Shown here one piece after another: positions 27,885-36,831 of a stretch of 36,831 nucleotides of DNA. The stretch spans positions 1 to 36,831 of the forward strand of contig JAGVXB010000017.1 of assembly GCA_018303995.1 (NCBI GenBank), in the 5' to 3' direction. Positions within the stretch are counted from its first letter, which is position 1. Every line of letters begins with the position of its first letter. The position numbers and the translations under genes are program-made. This DNA is from Candidatus Pacearchaeota archaeon (lineage in GTDB: Archaea; Nanobdellota; Nanobdellia; Pacearchaeales; GW2011-AR1). Under the pieces are notes generated by a model, which did no database searches, was not told where the DNA came from, and worked only from the letters and a program-made list of their open reading frames with translations.

Positions 27885-29879
27885 ATGGTTAGAGGGATAA
27901 TTTTTGTTATTATTGTCGCACTTGTAGCGGTAGGTGTACTGGCATTTAATTCAACTTTCCTAATTAACTTTGCTCCAATATCGAGTGCTAATGTTTGTAG
28001 GGATTCTGATGGTGGGATTAATTTAATCTTAGTTGGAACAACTTGTGATTCTAATGGTTGCGTTCAGGATTATTGTGCGGGAGATTTAAATTTAGCAGAA
28101 TATTCCTGTTCTGGAAAACAAAAAATCTTAAGCCGCCATTCATGTGAATTTGGTTGTTTAAACGGAAAATGCGGCGTTGAAGGAGCAAAATATAATTTGT
28201 ATACTGCATCTACTAAACTTTATTTAAATGATAGTATTAACAAGGTTCGCCAAACTCTAACTGAAACCAATATTCCAAGTCTACTTGCTGATGGCCTTTT
28301 TAACTGGAGTATTGCAACTATTTATAGCACTTATTTTGCAGTAGGTTCTTCTAAGATAATATTTGCTAAACAACCAACTAATAATAGCGACCCAAAAATA
28401 GGAATATCTTTAGATACTTCAGGAAATTATTTGTATAATGTGACTATCACTTTTTCAACTTATATAGACTTCACAAACGCTAATTCTACAGGTAAAAATA
28501 TTACCCTGTTAAAAAGGGATTTTGTAGTAGATAATGAAACTAATGCTACTCGTCTAGTCCTTAAGGCAGATAAAAAATATATCTTAGAGAACAATATGCC
28601 TGTAAAGTTTAAGTCTGTAGTTAATCTATCAAACGGAACAAATTATGCCATTGAAACTCCGATTAGAGGAACCTTGGTTAAGTGGTTAGGCGGAGTTCAG
28701 AATATGGTTAAATTGACTATTCAAGTTTATGCTCCTTCTATTTCTGAAGATGCAATTCTTGAAGGAAGTTATATGATTGACCCATTTCTTAGAACATTTA
28801 AAATAGACTTTAATCAGACGTCAGTTCCAGAAAGTTCATGGCAAAGAGAAAACTTTAGCGCAAATCCTTCAAGTATAGATGGAATAACTTTCAATATGAA
28901 AGATTATAGGAATTTAGAACAGACATTTAACTGGCTACATAGTGATGGTTTTGGAAATTCAATTCTTGCAGATTCGAACGGAAATAAAATAAACATTGCT
29001 GAAATGGCTACAATAAATACTTCCCATTATGGTATAATTGGAAATGGAGTAAATGGATATATTATCAAAGTTTTAAACATTACAAATATGCCAAATGGAT
29101 ATACAAATGACTCAGTTTTATTTCAAGACTTGTTTTCTGGGCAAACATACAGTTTAAACATTAGTTCTGAGGGAAGTGGGCAACTGTTTATTGAAAACTC
29201 AACTTACACAATATATTATACAAATTCAGATATAAAGATAAAGTATTCTAGTTCTTCTCAAGGAGATATCACAATTTATCCACATATCAAAACTTATATG
29301 GGCGCGAATGTAATATTTTATGAGCCTCTAACAATATCTTTGAATAATTATAGCATCAATTCCTCAATTTATTCATTCAAAATTTTCAATGGAAATACTT
29401 ATTCTTCAATTCCAGTGGTTTTAAGTGCCACAGGATTTAATATTGGCGGTCAAGTTGTTAGTGCAAGCTCTAGCGCAATTATTAATTCTGGAAAGGTAAG
29501 TTATGAGTTTACATATGTTTCCCCATTTACAACTAAAATATTTTTAAGAGACGTTTCTGGAAATCAAGTCTCAAGACCAGCAATAATAGTTTTTGAAAAA
29601 GCAGGATATAACTCAAATTATGAGGCACTGATTATAAAAACTGAAGGAATGGGGAATAGCACAGATGGAGTAGGAGTTAGTGATGTGGAGATGACTTGGG
29701 GAAATAATGCTGTTTTCAAAAATTTACAATTAAGTAGCAATCAATCCATATACAAAAGTATAGATATTTGGGGAACAATAACCTCTTTGAATAAATCTAA
29801 TTCAGATCAATATAGCGCTAATATAAAACACAATTATCAACAACTTTCGAACTCTGTTTATATTACTGAGATTGTATAA
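27885..29879 (+). CDS. S-layer-like/secreted surface glycoprotein
   Basis: N-terminal hydrophobic anchor, Cys-rich SCEFGCLNGKC motif, many N-x-S/T sequons, beta-rich repetitive composition; resembles DPANN S-layer-type proteins. Confidence 0.6.
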   Translation: MVRGIIFVIIVALVAVGVLAFNSTFLINFAPISSANVCRDSDGGINLILVGTTCDSNGCVQDYCAGDLNLAEYSCSGKQKILSRHSCEFGCLNGKCGVEGAKYNLYTASTKLYLNDSINKVRQTLTETNIPSLLADGLFNWSIATIYSTYFAVGSSKIIFAKQPTNNSDPKIGISLDTSGNYLYNVTITFSTYIDFTNANSTGKNITLLKRDFVVDNETNATRLVLKADKKYILENNMPVKFKSVVNLSNGTNYAIETPIRGTLVKWLGGVQNMVKLTIQVYAPSISEDAILEGSYMIDPFLRTFKIDFNQTSVPESSWQRENFSANPSSIDGITFNMKDYRNLEQTFNWLHSDGFGNSILADSNGNKINIAEMATINTSHYGIIGNGVNGYIIKVLNITNMPNGYTNDSVLFQDLFSGQTYSLNISSEGSGQLFIENSTYTIYYTNSDIKIKYSSSSQGDITIYPHIKTYMGANVIFYEPLTISLNNYSINSSIYSFKIFNGNTYSSIPVVLSATGFNIGGQVVSASSSAIINSGKVSYEFTYVSPFTTKIFLRDVSGNQVSRPAIIVFEKAGYNSNYEALIIKTEGMGNSTDGVGVSDVEMTWGNNAVFKNLQLSSNQSIYKSIDIWGTITSLNKSNSDQYSANIKHNYQQLSNSVYITEIV

Positions 29880-29939
29880 CTTGTATTTAGAAAGTCATTA
29901 CACCATCGAGTGTTATGAGGTTTAATAGAGATAATTCTA

Positions 29940-30422
29940 TTAAGGAAGCGTTATATTAATTCCAATTATATTATTTAATTCATTTAGCTCGGTTATATTA
30001 TTGAAGAAGTCTGCATCAAATCTAATATGGCCCTGTCCAGTAGAAGCTACAAAACTTTCTAAAAGTATTATGCTTGCCCCAGCAGGTATGGGTGGTGTGG
30101 AAATTCCATAACCGAAGCCGTAACCAGTGCCACCACTGCTAATGCCCACACTAATTGAACTTGTAGAATTTCCAACAGGAGCTGTTCCTGTATTTTTTAA
30201 AGTTGCTAATGCCCTTACATTCCAATAAGTTATAGAAGTAGTAGTATTGGTGCTAATGAAAGAAATATTATAAGTTAAATTTGTGAACGTTAAATCAGGC
30301 ATAGGAGCAATAGAAAACACACGAGCAGAACTATTTTCAAAAATAAGAAAGAGAGAAGTGACTAATAATAGAGATATCAAAATGATTACTTGTTTATTCA
30401 TAAAATAAGCCAATTTATTCAC
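29940..30422 (-). CDS. secreted CARDB-domain-like protein
   Basis: Signal sequence then PDLTFTNLTYN...VRALATLKNTGTAPVGNSTSSISVGI...FNNITELNELNNIIGINITLP. Confidence 0.7.
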   Translation of the reverse strand: MNKLAYFMNKQVIILISLLLVTSLFLIFENSSARVFSIAPMPDLTFTNLTYNISFISTNTTTSITYWNVRALATLKNTGTAPVGNSTSSISVGISSGGTGYGFGYGISTPPIPAGASIILLESFVASTGQGHIRFDADFFNNITELNELNNIIGINITLP

Positions 30423-30467
30423 ATTATAAACCTTCTGAATTACAAAATATTTTGCGAGTCACATGGA

Positions 30468-31523
30468 CTAATAGTCTTTATTCCCGACGCCAACAGCTTC
30501 ACTTACATTGCTAAATCCGTCTTTCTCAAGAAGTTTAACTAGTCCATAATTTATCTCGCTTATCAATCCAGGTCCATTGTAAATCATTCCAGTAATAAGT
30601 TCGACAAGATTTGCCCCAAGCTTTATTTTTTTATACGCATCTTCTGCAGAAAATATCCCTCCAGAACCAATCAACACATATTTTTTACCACTCTTCTTTA
30701 TCTTGCGGTAAACATAAGACAAAAGAGAATTTGACTTATCTTCTACAATCTTTCCAGAGTAACCACCACGTTCATCGCATTTTGTCAAATTACTACATAT
30801 GAATCCAGAAATATTATGTTTCAAGGATATATCTAATAAAATATCTATCTGTCTTTTATTCAAATCTGGCGATAGTTTAACAAAAATAGGTTTATTTATT
30901 TTTAATTTATCAATTTCAGTAAGAAGCTTTGAATAAAGTTCAGGATCCGTAAGCATTAGGACAACTTATATTTACAGTAAAATAATTTCCAAGATTTCTT
31001 AAAGTCTTTAAAGAATAAATATAATCTTTCAACCCAACATCGCTATCGGCAGTTTCACGACAGTTTGTCTTAGCAACATTAATTCCAAAGGGAATTTTAA
31101 ATTTCTGGCATTCTAGTTTTTTACCTATCTTCAAAGCCCCATCATTATTCAACCCAAGATTCACCCAAATACTCTTTCTGTTCAGAATTCTCTTTAATCT
31201 CACTCCCTTATTTCCAGAACAAGGCAAGGCAGTCACACTCCCAACTTCAGAAAATCCAAAACCTAAAGTATTCATTATTCCAATAAGTTCAGCATTCTTA
31301 TCAAATCCGGCTGACAGCCCTATAGGATTTATGAATTTTACATAAAACCCAAAACTTTCTTCATAAATCCAAATTTACAAATCATCTTTCCAATTTTAAC
31401 AAAAATCCCATGAACTCTTTCAGGGTCAAAACAAAAAAGCACTTTCTTTAACACAGAATATTCAATCCTATTAAACGTATTCCTGAATTCAAAAGAATCC
31501 ATACAAACTGAAATACATGTCAA
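30468..31523 (-). pseudogene. pyrD: dihydroorotate dehydrogenase split into three frames (two frame disruptions)
   Basis: Frame pieces 31523-31338 (KKVLFCFDPERVHGIFVKIGK), a middle piece that reads VKFINPIGLSAGFDKNAELIGIMNTLGFGFSEVGSVT...NISCPNAYG, and 30956-30468 (DPELYSKLLTEIDKLKINKPIFVKLSPDL...LIGSGGIFSAEDAYKKIKLGANLVELITGMIYNGPGL). Confidence 0.88.
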
Positions 31524-31657
31524 TTTAAGAAGATAGTGGTAATTAATAATTCAAATAAATCTTCTATGAAACCCTAGAAAAAGAAGGTAGCTTATGATAG
31601 AGCAATTCAAAGTTTCTAAAATTTATGAGAAAGATATTTATTTATTAAGATTTGTTT

Positions 31658-33373
31658 CTAAATTTCAGTAGTTGTCGAATTGACCTCTACAAACTCTGCA
31701 AAGTTTGGAAGAGTTATGTTTGGAAATGTAGCTAATTGGTAATTATAGCAAGTTGATTTAGGTATTATTCCAGTACTATTAGCCTTTACATGATAACCTC
31801 TATTTTTCCAATTATAAGGTATTGCGGCTTTTGGTTGGGTGTCTTGATTTGCAATAGGTATTGGTCTAGGAGTATAACACCAACCGTTTGGACCGCTACT
31901 TACACAAGTAGGACTGTAATCACTCCACCAATTAAGTGTAAATGAAGATGTATTTACATCATAGGCCTGTAAGGTGTTATTATCAAAGTTATTATCTTCT
32001 GTAATAGTATCATTATAGCTAGTATTTAGTATAAGACCTGCTGAATTAAGACCAATATGATTTTGCCATATCCAAGAATAAGAACTATAAGTAGAATCAT
32101 TTCCTACTAATATCCCTATTTTATTTTTTTCAATAATATTTTCACGTGCAATATAGAAACTTCCAATATTCATCCTGTTTACTTCTACTCCATTACTATC
32201 ACCATTACCATTTGATAATACATCGCTACAAGTTAAAGCAAACTCTACAGCATTAGATATATCTGAAATATTGGACCCTAAAAAGAAAAGTCCTCCTTTA
32301 GTATTATTGATTATAGCATTTTGAAGAATGGCAGTTCCTAAACCAGACTCATCAGAAGTATTTATTTCTGAAATCATAGAAATGCCATATCTTTGATTAT
32401 TGTGTATATAATTAGCAAACATTTCTAAAACACCTGCGCCAAAATCTCTTTGAATGTTTGAAGCAGAAACTTTTGGTATTAAAATAGATAAGCCGTCTAT
32501 TTTATTATTAGTTATGTCATTAAAGAAAATCTGATCAAATCTAGCTCTAGATCCAGCTGCATTTGGATCATTAATTATCGTTTCTGAGGTAGTTGTACTT
32601 AAAAGAATCCCAGATCCATTCTTAAAATGACCATTATTATCTATTTTATTATATAAGATAAATGCTTGATAATAACCCGAATATAAACCGATATTTTGAA
32701 TGCCGTTTCTATAATTATTAGTTATTTGGTTATTTTTGACTAAAATTGGTTTATCGGTAGTGTCATAAGTATGATTGTAAGCATAAAAGTTAATCCCATT
32801 TTCTTGATTATTAGTTATATTATTGTTGAAGACTATTAATCCTAAAGGAAACATCCCAGAATAATTTGTAGTGAATATTATTCCGTCTTTACCGTTATTT
32901 GTAATATTGCTATTATTTATACCAATATAAACTATATCTCCCGTAGCATAAATACCGCTTTCGTTATTATTAGAAAAAGTATTTCCTATTAAATGAGTCA
33001 ATGAAGTGTAAGATGTTGAATTTCCTATAAATGCGCCATTTCCCTTAAAGTTCATAAAAGAGCAACCTTCCACAGTTACATTTCTTCTTCCTGAAACAGT
33101 CAAGCCATTTGATCCGTTCCAAGAGATGCCATTGAAATTAGTACCTTTCAGACAAACAACCTTAAGGTTGTCTGCACCAATACCAATACCATAATTGTAA
33201 CTTCCCGGACAAATAATCCCAGATCGTGTAATTAATTGTGGATAAATTGGGGGGTTGAAGCATGTAGTAAATACTCTGGGAGCAAGATTTGGTTGAAATA
33301 TGCTTGAGATACTAAACGAAGCAAGAAAAACTGCCAATAGAACAAAAACAATTATGGAACGCTTTTTCATCAA
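31658..33373 (-). CDS. secreted parallel beta-helix (PbH1) repeat protein
   Basis: Signal sequence; repeated N-rich ladders such as NTFSNNNESGIYATGDIVYIGINNSNITNNGKDGIIFTTN and NNNITNNQENGINFYAYN. Confidence 0.85.
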   Translation of the reverse strand: MMKKRSIIVFVLLAVFLASFSISSIFQPNLAPRVFTTCFNPPIYPQLITRSGIICPGSYNYGIGIGADNLKVVCLKGTNFNGISWNGSNGLTVSGRRNVTVEGCSFMNFKGNGAFIGNSTSYTSLTHLIGNTFSNNNESGIYATGDIVYIGINNSNITNNGKDGIIFTTNYSGMFPLGLIVFNNNITNNQENGINFYAYNHTYDTTDKPILVKNNQITNNYRNGIQNIGLYSGYYQAFILYNKIDNNGHFKNGSGILLSTTTSETIINDPNAAGSRARFDQIFFNDITNNKIDGLSILIPKVSASNIQRDFGAGVLEMFANYIHNNQRYGISMISEINTSDESGLGTAILQNAIINNTKGGLFFLGSNISDISNAVEFALTCSDVLSNGNGDSNGVEVNRMNIGSFYIARENIIEKNKIGILVGNDSTYSSYSWIWQNHIGLNSAGLILNTSYNDTITEDNNFDNNTLQAYDVNTSSFTLNWWSDYSPTCVSSGPNGWCYTPRPIPIANQDTQPKAAIPYNWKNRGYHVKANSTGIIPKSTCYNYQLATFPNITLPNFAEFVEVNSTTTEI

Positions 33374-33460
33374 TAAAATACTATCAAATCTATATAAATA
33401 TCTTTTGAATAAAAAAACCTATTTAATAAGCTTTATTAACCCTATTCTTAAAACATAAAC

Positions 33461-33952
33461 ATGGAAAACAAACATGTCGGATATATACTGTTAGGCGTAT
33501 CAGTATTAATTGTAATAATTGTATTTATGTTTCAAAATGCATTAACTAGTTTCGTAAATTCTAGCTGTACTTTAGCTCACGGCGGAGACTCATGCCCAAT
33601 GTATGACACAATAAATCAACAAACATATTTGGCTTTAGGAATAGTCGGAATTCTCATCCTTGTCTCACTAGTAATGATATCCTCAAAACCTCAAGAACGA
33701 GTCATAATCAAAACAAGAACAGTAGAAAAGAAAATCCAAAAGAAATTTTTAGACACAAGCACTCTAAAACCCGAGGAAAAACAAGTCTTGAAAATAATTC
33801 AAGAAAACAAAACAATATTCCAAGGAGACTTAATAGAAAAAACTCAGTTAGGCAAAGCAAAGATAACTAGAATAATTGACCGATTAGAAGGCAAAGGCTT
33901 CGTAGAAAGAAAAAGACGAGGCATGACAAATATTGTTGTGCTAAAGGAATAG
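33461..33952 (+). CDS. membrane-anchored winged-helix (MarR-like) regulator with external Cys/His/Met loop
   Basis: Two TM segments flanking NSSCTLAHGGDSCPMYDTINQQTYL, then LKPEEKQVLKIIQENKTIFQGDLIEKTQLGKAKITRIIDRLEGKGFVERKRRGMTNIVVL. Confidence 0.85.
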   Translation: MENKHVGYILLGVSVLIVIIVFMFQNALTSFVNSSCTLAHGGDSCPMYDTINQQTYLALGIVGILILVSLVMISSKPQERVIIKTRTVEKKIQKKFLDTSTLKPEEKQVLKIIQENKTIFQGDLIEKTQLGKAKITRIIDRLEGKGFVERKRRGMTNIVVLKE

Positions 33953-33995
33953 TCTTATCAGAAAGTTTAAATAGTCAAGTGTATCCAGTAGTCAC

Positions 33996-34364
33996 ATGAT
34001 AAACAAGCACACATTACACAATGAACATAAAGAAAAGTATTCAGAAAAGGAAATATACGGAGCTTACAAGCTATTTTTTGGCACCCTTTTTTCAGAATCA
34101 AGATTAAAAATAATAAACACTTTGAGAAAAGGGAGAAAAAATGTATCTGAAATAGTTTCAGATTTAAAATCCAATGACCGAACAATTATTTCTCACGACC
34201 TAGCCAGATTAAAACTTCACGGATTCGTTAAATCAGAGATTAAAGGAAAGTACAGATATTATGAACTTAATAATGAAACAATCACGCCTCTAATGGATCT
34301 AATAGAAAAGCACATGTCTAAATATTGCATTCATATATTAAGAAATATGAAAAAAACAAAATAA
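33996..34364 (+). CDS. ArsR-type winged-helix regulator, paralog of 25040-25408
   Basis: YGAYKLFFGTLFSESRLKIINTLRKGRKNVSEIVSDLKSNDRTIISHDLARLKLHGFVKSEIKGKYRYYEL. Confidence 0.88.
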   Translation: MINKHTLHNEHKEKYSEKEIYGAYKLFFGTLFSESRLKIINTLRKGRKNVSEIVSDLKSNDRTIISHDLARLKLHGFVKSEIKGKYRYYELNNETITPLMDLIEKHMSKYCIHILRNMKKTK

Positions 34365-34365
34365 C

Positions 34366-34857
34366 ATGGAAAACAAAAATGTCGGATGGATAATGATTAG
34401 CATTTCAATATTAATTGTATTAATGGTATTTTTATTTAATAATACTTTAATGGAATCAGTAAGGAATAGCTGTTTTATCCAACATGGAAATGTTGCATCG
34501 TGTGAAATGTACGACTCTGTAAATTACCAGACCTATCTTGCGTTAGGCATAGTAGGGGTGTTAATTATATTCGGCCTATTCTTGATTTTTTCTAAACCAA
34601 ACGAAAGAATAATAATAAAGAAGATAAAAGAAAAGAAAGTTCAAAAAGAATTTAATCTTTCATCGTTCAGACCAGAAGAAAAACAAGTATACAACCTTGT
34701 TAAAGAAAATGGAGCAATATTCCAGGCAGATATCATAGAAAAAACAGGATTTAGCAAAGCTAGAATGACAAGAATTATTGATAAGCTGGAAGGTAGCGAG
34801 CTAGTGGAAAGAAAAAGAAGGGGAATGACGAATGTTGTTGTTCTTAAGGGTGAATAA
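34366..34857 (+). CDS. membrane-anchored winged-helix regulator, paralog of 33461-33952
   Basis: Two TM segments around NSCFIQHGNVASCEMYDSVNYQTYL; FRPEEKQVYNLVKENGAIFQADIIEKTGFSKARMTRIIDKLEGSELVERKRRGMTNVVVLKG. Confidence 0.85.
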   Translation: MENKNVGWIMISISILIVLMVFLFNNTLMESVRNSCFIQHGNVASCEMYDSVNYQTYLALGIVGVLIIFGLFLIFSKPNERIIIKKIKEKKVQKEFNLSSFRPEEKQVYNLVKENGAIFQADIIEKTGFSKARMTRIIDKLEGSELVERKRRGMTNVVVLKGE

Positions 34858-35247
34858 ATGGAAATTAAAGATTTTGCATACATTGTTGAAACAGAAAAGA
34901 CATTTGATGAAGCAGTAGTCTCAGTTTTAAAAGAAGTAGACAAAAAGGGTTGGGCGTTATTCAATGTTTACGATGTTAAGGAAAGATTGGCAGCAAAAGG
35001 ATTTGCACAACAACCATTAAAAATTATAGAAATATGTTCTGGAAAATATGCGAATAACTTTTTAAGCAAGAACAAGCTAACTTCCTTATGTATGCCTTGT
35101 AAAATAAATGTTTTACAAGAAAATGGAAAAATAATAATTGCGGGCATGAAGCCAACAATGATTTCACAGTTCTTTTCAGAAATTAGCATAGAGGAAGCTA
35201 AAGAAGTCGAAAAAGAGGTTAAAGAAATAGTAGATAACTCCAAATGA
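34858..35247 (+). CDS. DUF302 domain protein
   Basis: TFDEAVVSVLKEVDKKGWALFNVYDVKERLAAKGFAQQPLKIIEICSGKYANNFLSKNKLTSLCMPCKINVLQENGKIIIAGMKPT. Confidence 0.88.
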   Translation: MEIKDFAYIVETEKTFDEAVVSVLKEVDKKGWALFNVYDVKERLAAKGFAQQPLKIIEICSGKYANNFLSKNKLTSLCMPCKINVLQENGKIIIAGMKPTMISQFFSEISIEEAKEVEKEVKEIVDNSK

Positions 35248-35801
35248 AAAGTACTAACATAATAAAAAGAAAAGAGGTTTTGATTTTTATATTATTATTA
35301 ATTACCCATCTCTTTCACATTATAGAAGAAGTTCTAGGAAATGCATATTTTATAGAATCTCTTTATAAGGGACTGACAAATTTCTTAGTAATAAATATGA
35401 TATTATGGATTATACCAATAATTTTATTTTTTTACATTATAAAAAAGAAAAAAATAGCTTATTATTTTAGCATTATTTATGGTTTAATGATGATTTTTGA
35501 TGGATTAGACCATATTGTTAGAAACTACTCAGGATTTTATACTGGAATATTGTTAATAATATTTGGATATTATTTAATTTATTATTTGAAAAAAGAATTG
35601 AAAAAGATGAAATTAGGAAAAACGGATAGAGTTTTAAGATTCGCATTGGCATTCTGGTGGCTTGGTCCTTGGGCATTAAGATTTAACACTGAATGGATGA
35701 ATTGGATAGTAATTATTATTGGTTGGATTGCTCTAATAGAGAGTTTTACGGGATGGTGCGGATTACACAGATTATTAAGTATAAACAATAAAAATCAATA
35801 A
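35244..35801 (+). CDS. membrane protein: HXXEE-like N-terminal part with DUF2892-like C-terminal part
   Basis: LITHLFHIIEEVLGNAYF (HIIEE) and LGKTDRVLRFALAFWWLGPWAL...WIALIESFTGWCGLHRLLSIN (DUF2892 pattern). Confidence 0.75.
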   Translation: MKSTNIIKRKEVLIFILLLITHLFHIIEEVLGNAYFIESLYKGLTNFLVINMILWIIPIILFFYIIKKKKIAYYFSIIYGLMMIFDGLDHIVRNYSGFYTGILLIIFGYYLIYYLKKELKKMKLGKTDRVLRFALAFWWLGPWALRFNTEWMNWIVIIIGWIALIESFTGWCGLHRLLSINNKNQ

Positions 35802-35818
35802 ATAAAAGGAGGTATAAA

Positions 35819-36085
35819 ATGAAAGAAAGATTAAATGAAAAGAAAGTAGCAAACACTCTAGCAGTAACCGCGGGAATAATATCTCTTGTTTGTTATATAT
35901 TGATACTTATAGTGCCTGTTGGAACTATAAGCTTTTTTGGAGCAATATTTCATGGCATAGACCTGAGTAAGATTGCCGTTGAATCAATATCTATAGGAAA
36001 TGGGCTGTTGGGAGTTGTTGAAGCAATAATTTTAGGCTGGATAATTGGCTGGCTCTTTGCAAAAATATATAACTCTATGAAATAA
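35819..36085 (+). CDS. DUF5676 family membrane protein
   Basis: LNEKKVANTLAVTAGIISLVCYILILIVP...GNGLLGVVEAIILGWIIGWLFAKIYNSMK; Shine-Dalgarno aaaggaggt just upstream. Confidence 0.75.
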   Translation: MKERLNEKKVANTLAVTAGIISLVCYILILIVPVGTISFFGAIFHGIDLSKIAVESISIGNGLLGVVEAIILGWIIGWLFAKIYNSMK

Positions 36086-36093
36086 TAAGAAAC

Positions 36094-36786
36094 ATGGCAA
36101 TTTTGAACGAATGGTTTGTTTTTTCTTTAATTTTATTTATAATCTGGGTAATTATATTTATTTTTAATAAGGGTAAAAAAGAGATGCTTATAGTCAGCGC
36201 CCTTACTATGCCATTCGGACTAACAGAACCTTTATTTGTTCCAGAATATTGGAGCCCGCCTTCTTTATTTAATCTTGCTTTTAAAACAGGTTTTGACATA
36301 GAAAGCTTGATTTTTAGTTTTGCAATTGGAGGCATAGGTTCAATTATTTATGAATCAATTTTCAAATCCAAGCATAAAAAAATGAGCTCGATGGAAATAC
36401 ACCATAAAAGACACAAATATCATCTTTTATCATTGTTTTCTCCTATAATCGTTTTCATGCTCTTGTTTTTCTTTACAGGACTAAATCCAATCTATTCAGC
36501 AAGTTTGGCAATGCTTGCTGGAGGCATATCTGCAATGTTTTGCAGACCAGACTTAAAGAAGAAAATAATATATGGGGGAGTTTTGTTCTTGATTTTGTAT
36601 TTCATATTTTTCATCTTCTTTAACAATGTTTATCCATATGCTGTGGAGAGATTCTGGAATTTATCTGTTTTGTCTGGGATGTTAATATTTAAAGTCCCAT
36701 TGGAGGAATTAATATTTGCTTTTACTTTTGGTATGATGTGGTCTAGCGTTTATGAGCATATTAAATGGTTTAAATTGGTCAAATAG
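36094..36786 (+). CDS. polytopic membrane protein, lycopene-cyclase-domain-like
   Basis: FVPEYWSPPSLFNLAFKTGFDIESLIFSFAIGGIGSIIYE and FWNLSVLSGMLIFKVPLEELIFAFTFGMMWSSVYEH: internal repeat with PLEE motif. Confidence 0.5.
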   Translation: MAILNEWFVFSLILFIIWVIIFIFNKGKKEMLIVSALTMPFGLTEPLFVPEYWSPPSLFNLAFKTGFDIESLIFSFAIGGIGSIIYESIFKSKHKKMSSMEIHHKRHKYHLLSLFSPIIVFMLLFFFTGLNPIYSASLAMLAGGISAMFCRPDLKKKIIYGGVLFLILYFIFFIFFNNVYPYAVERFWNLSVLSGMLIFKVPLEELIFAFTFGMMWSSVYEHIKWFKLVK

Positions 36787-36831
36787 TAATTAGGCAATTT
36801 TATTGATTACAGCCCATAAAAACCGAATTGT

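Noticed and set aside
29922-29943. ttaataga-gataat-tctattaa stem-loop between convergent genes
   Set aside because: AT-only-type stem overlapping a stop codon; probably an ordinary terminator-like sequence or chance in AT-rich DNA.
33423-33439. ttaataa-gct-ttattaa inverted repeat upstream of the first TM-wHTH gene
   Set aside because: Very AT-rich and likely overlaps the TATA element; indistinguishable from chance.
33967-34185. 72-aa - strand ORF
   Set aside because: Antisense to the ArsR paralog.
1-36831. CRISPR arrays, tRNA/rRNA genes, transposases or integrases
   Set aside because: Looked for regular direct repeats, T-loop/anticodon-like stems and DDE/recombinase motifs by eye and found none; a tRNAscan/CRISPR search would be decisive.

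Overview
AT-rich, gene-dense window, apparently archaeal and probably DPANN-like (archaeal-type TrpRS, TrmB and HTH_10 regulators, leaderless TATA promoters, S-layer and PbH1 surface proteins); the lineage is inferred, not tested. Gene order: 3' end of tgt; an orphan ORF, a Bat-type HTH_10 regulator and an FcoT-like hotdog protein; a convergent intergenic region with a cluster of short perfect inverted repeats; a translationally coupled pdhA-lipB-pdhB operon with a DUF2283 gene; VapBC; DUF5680; a thioredoxin-like CxxC protein; a tandem pair of diverged unknown paralogs; a stand-alone ATP-grasp (ADP-forming acyl-CoA synthetase beta-like) subunit; a 1357-aa membrane-anchored multidomain surface protein; a TrmB regulator; ileS; CBS protein; cyclophilin; a second TrmB regulator; msrA; trpS; an RGG/zinc-ribbon protein. 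From about 22.5 kb onward lies a large metal (probably copper) handling region. It holds an ArsR-HMA-TM-CopA operon whose copA frame is broken by a perfect 47-bp tandem duplication, and a second operon of two His-less cupredoxin-like proteins, two Gly/Met-rich mini-membrane proteins and a Met/Gly-rich polytopic membrane protein. After S-layer, CARDB, frameshifted pyrD and PbH1 genes comes a third cluster on the + strand: two paralogous membrane-anchored winged-helix proteins with a conserved external C-x3-H-x4/5-C-x-M loop, a second ArsR paralog, DUF302, HXXEE/DUF2892, DUF5676 and a lycopene-cyclase-domain-like protein. The best candidates for something undescribed are these transmembrane wHTH putative metal sensors and the Gly/Met plus Cys/Met-cupredoxin operon. 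No tRNA, rRNA, CRISPR array or transposase was recognised. All family calls come from reading motifs by eye; no searches were run.
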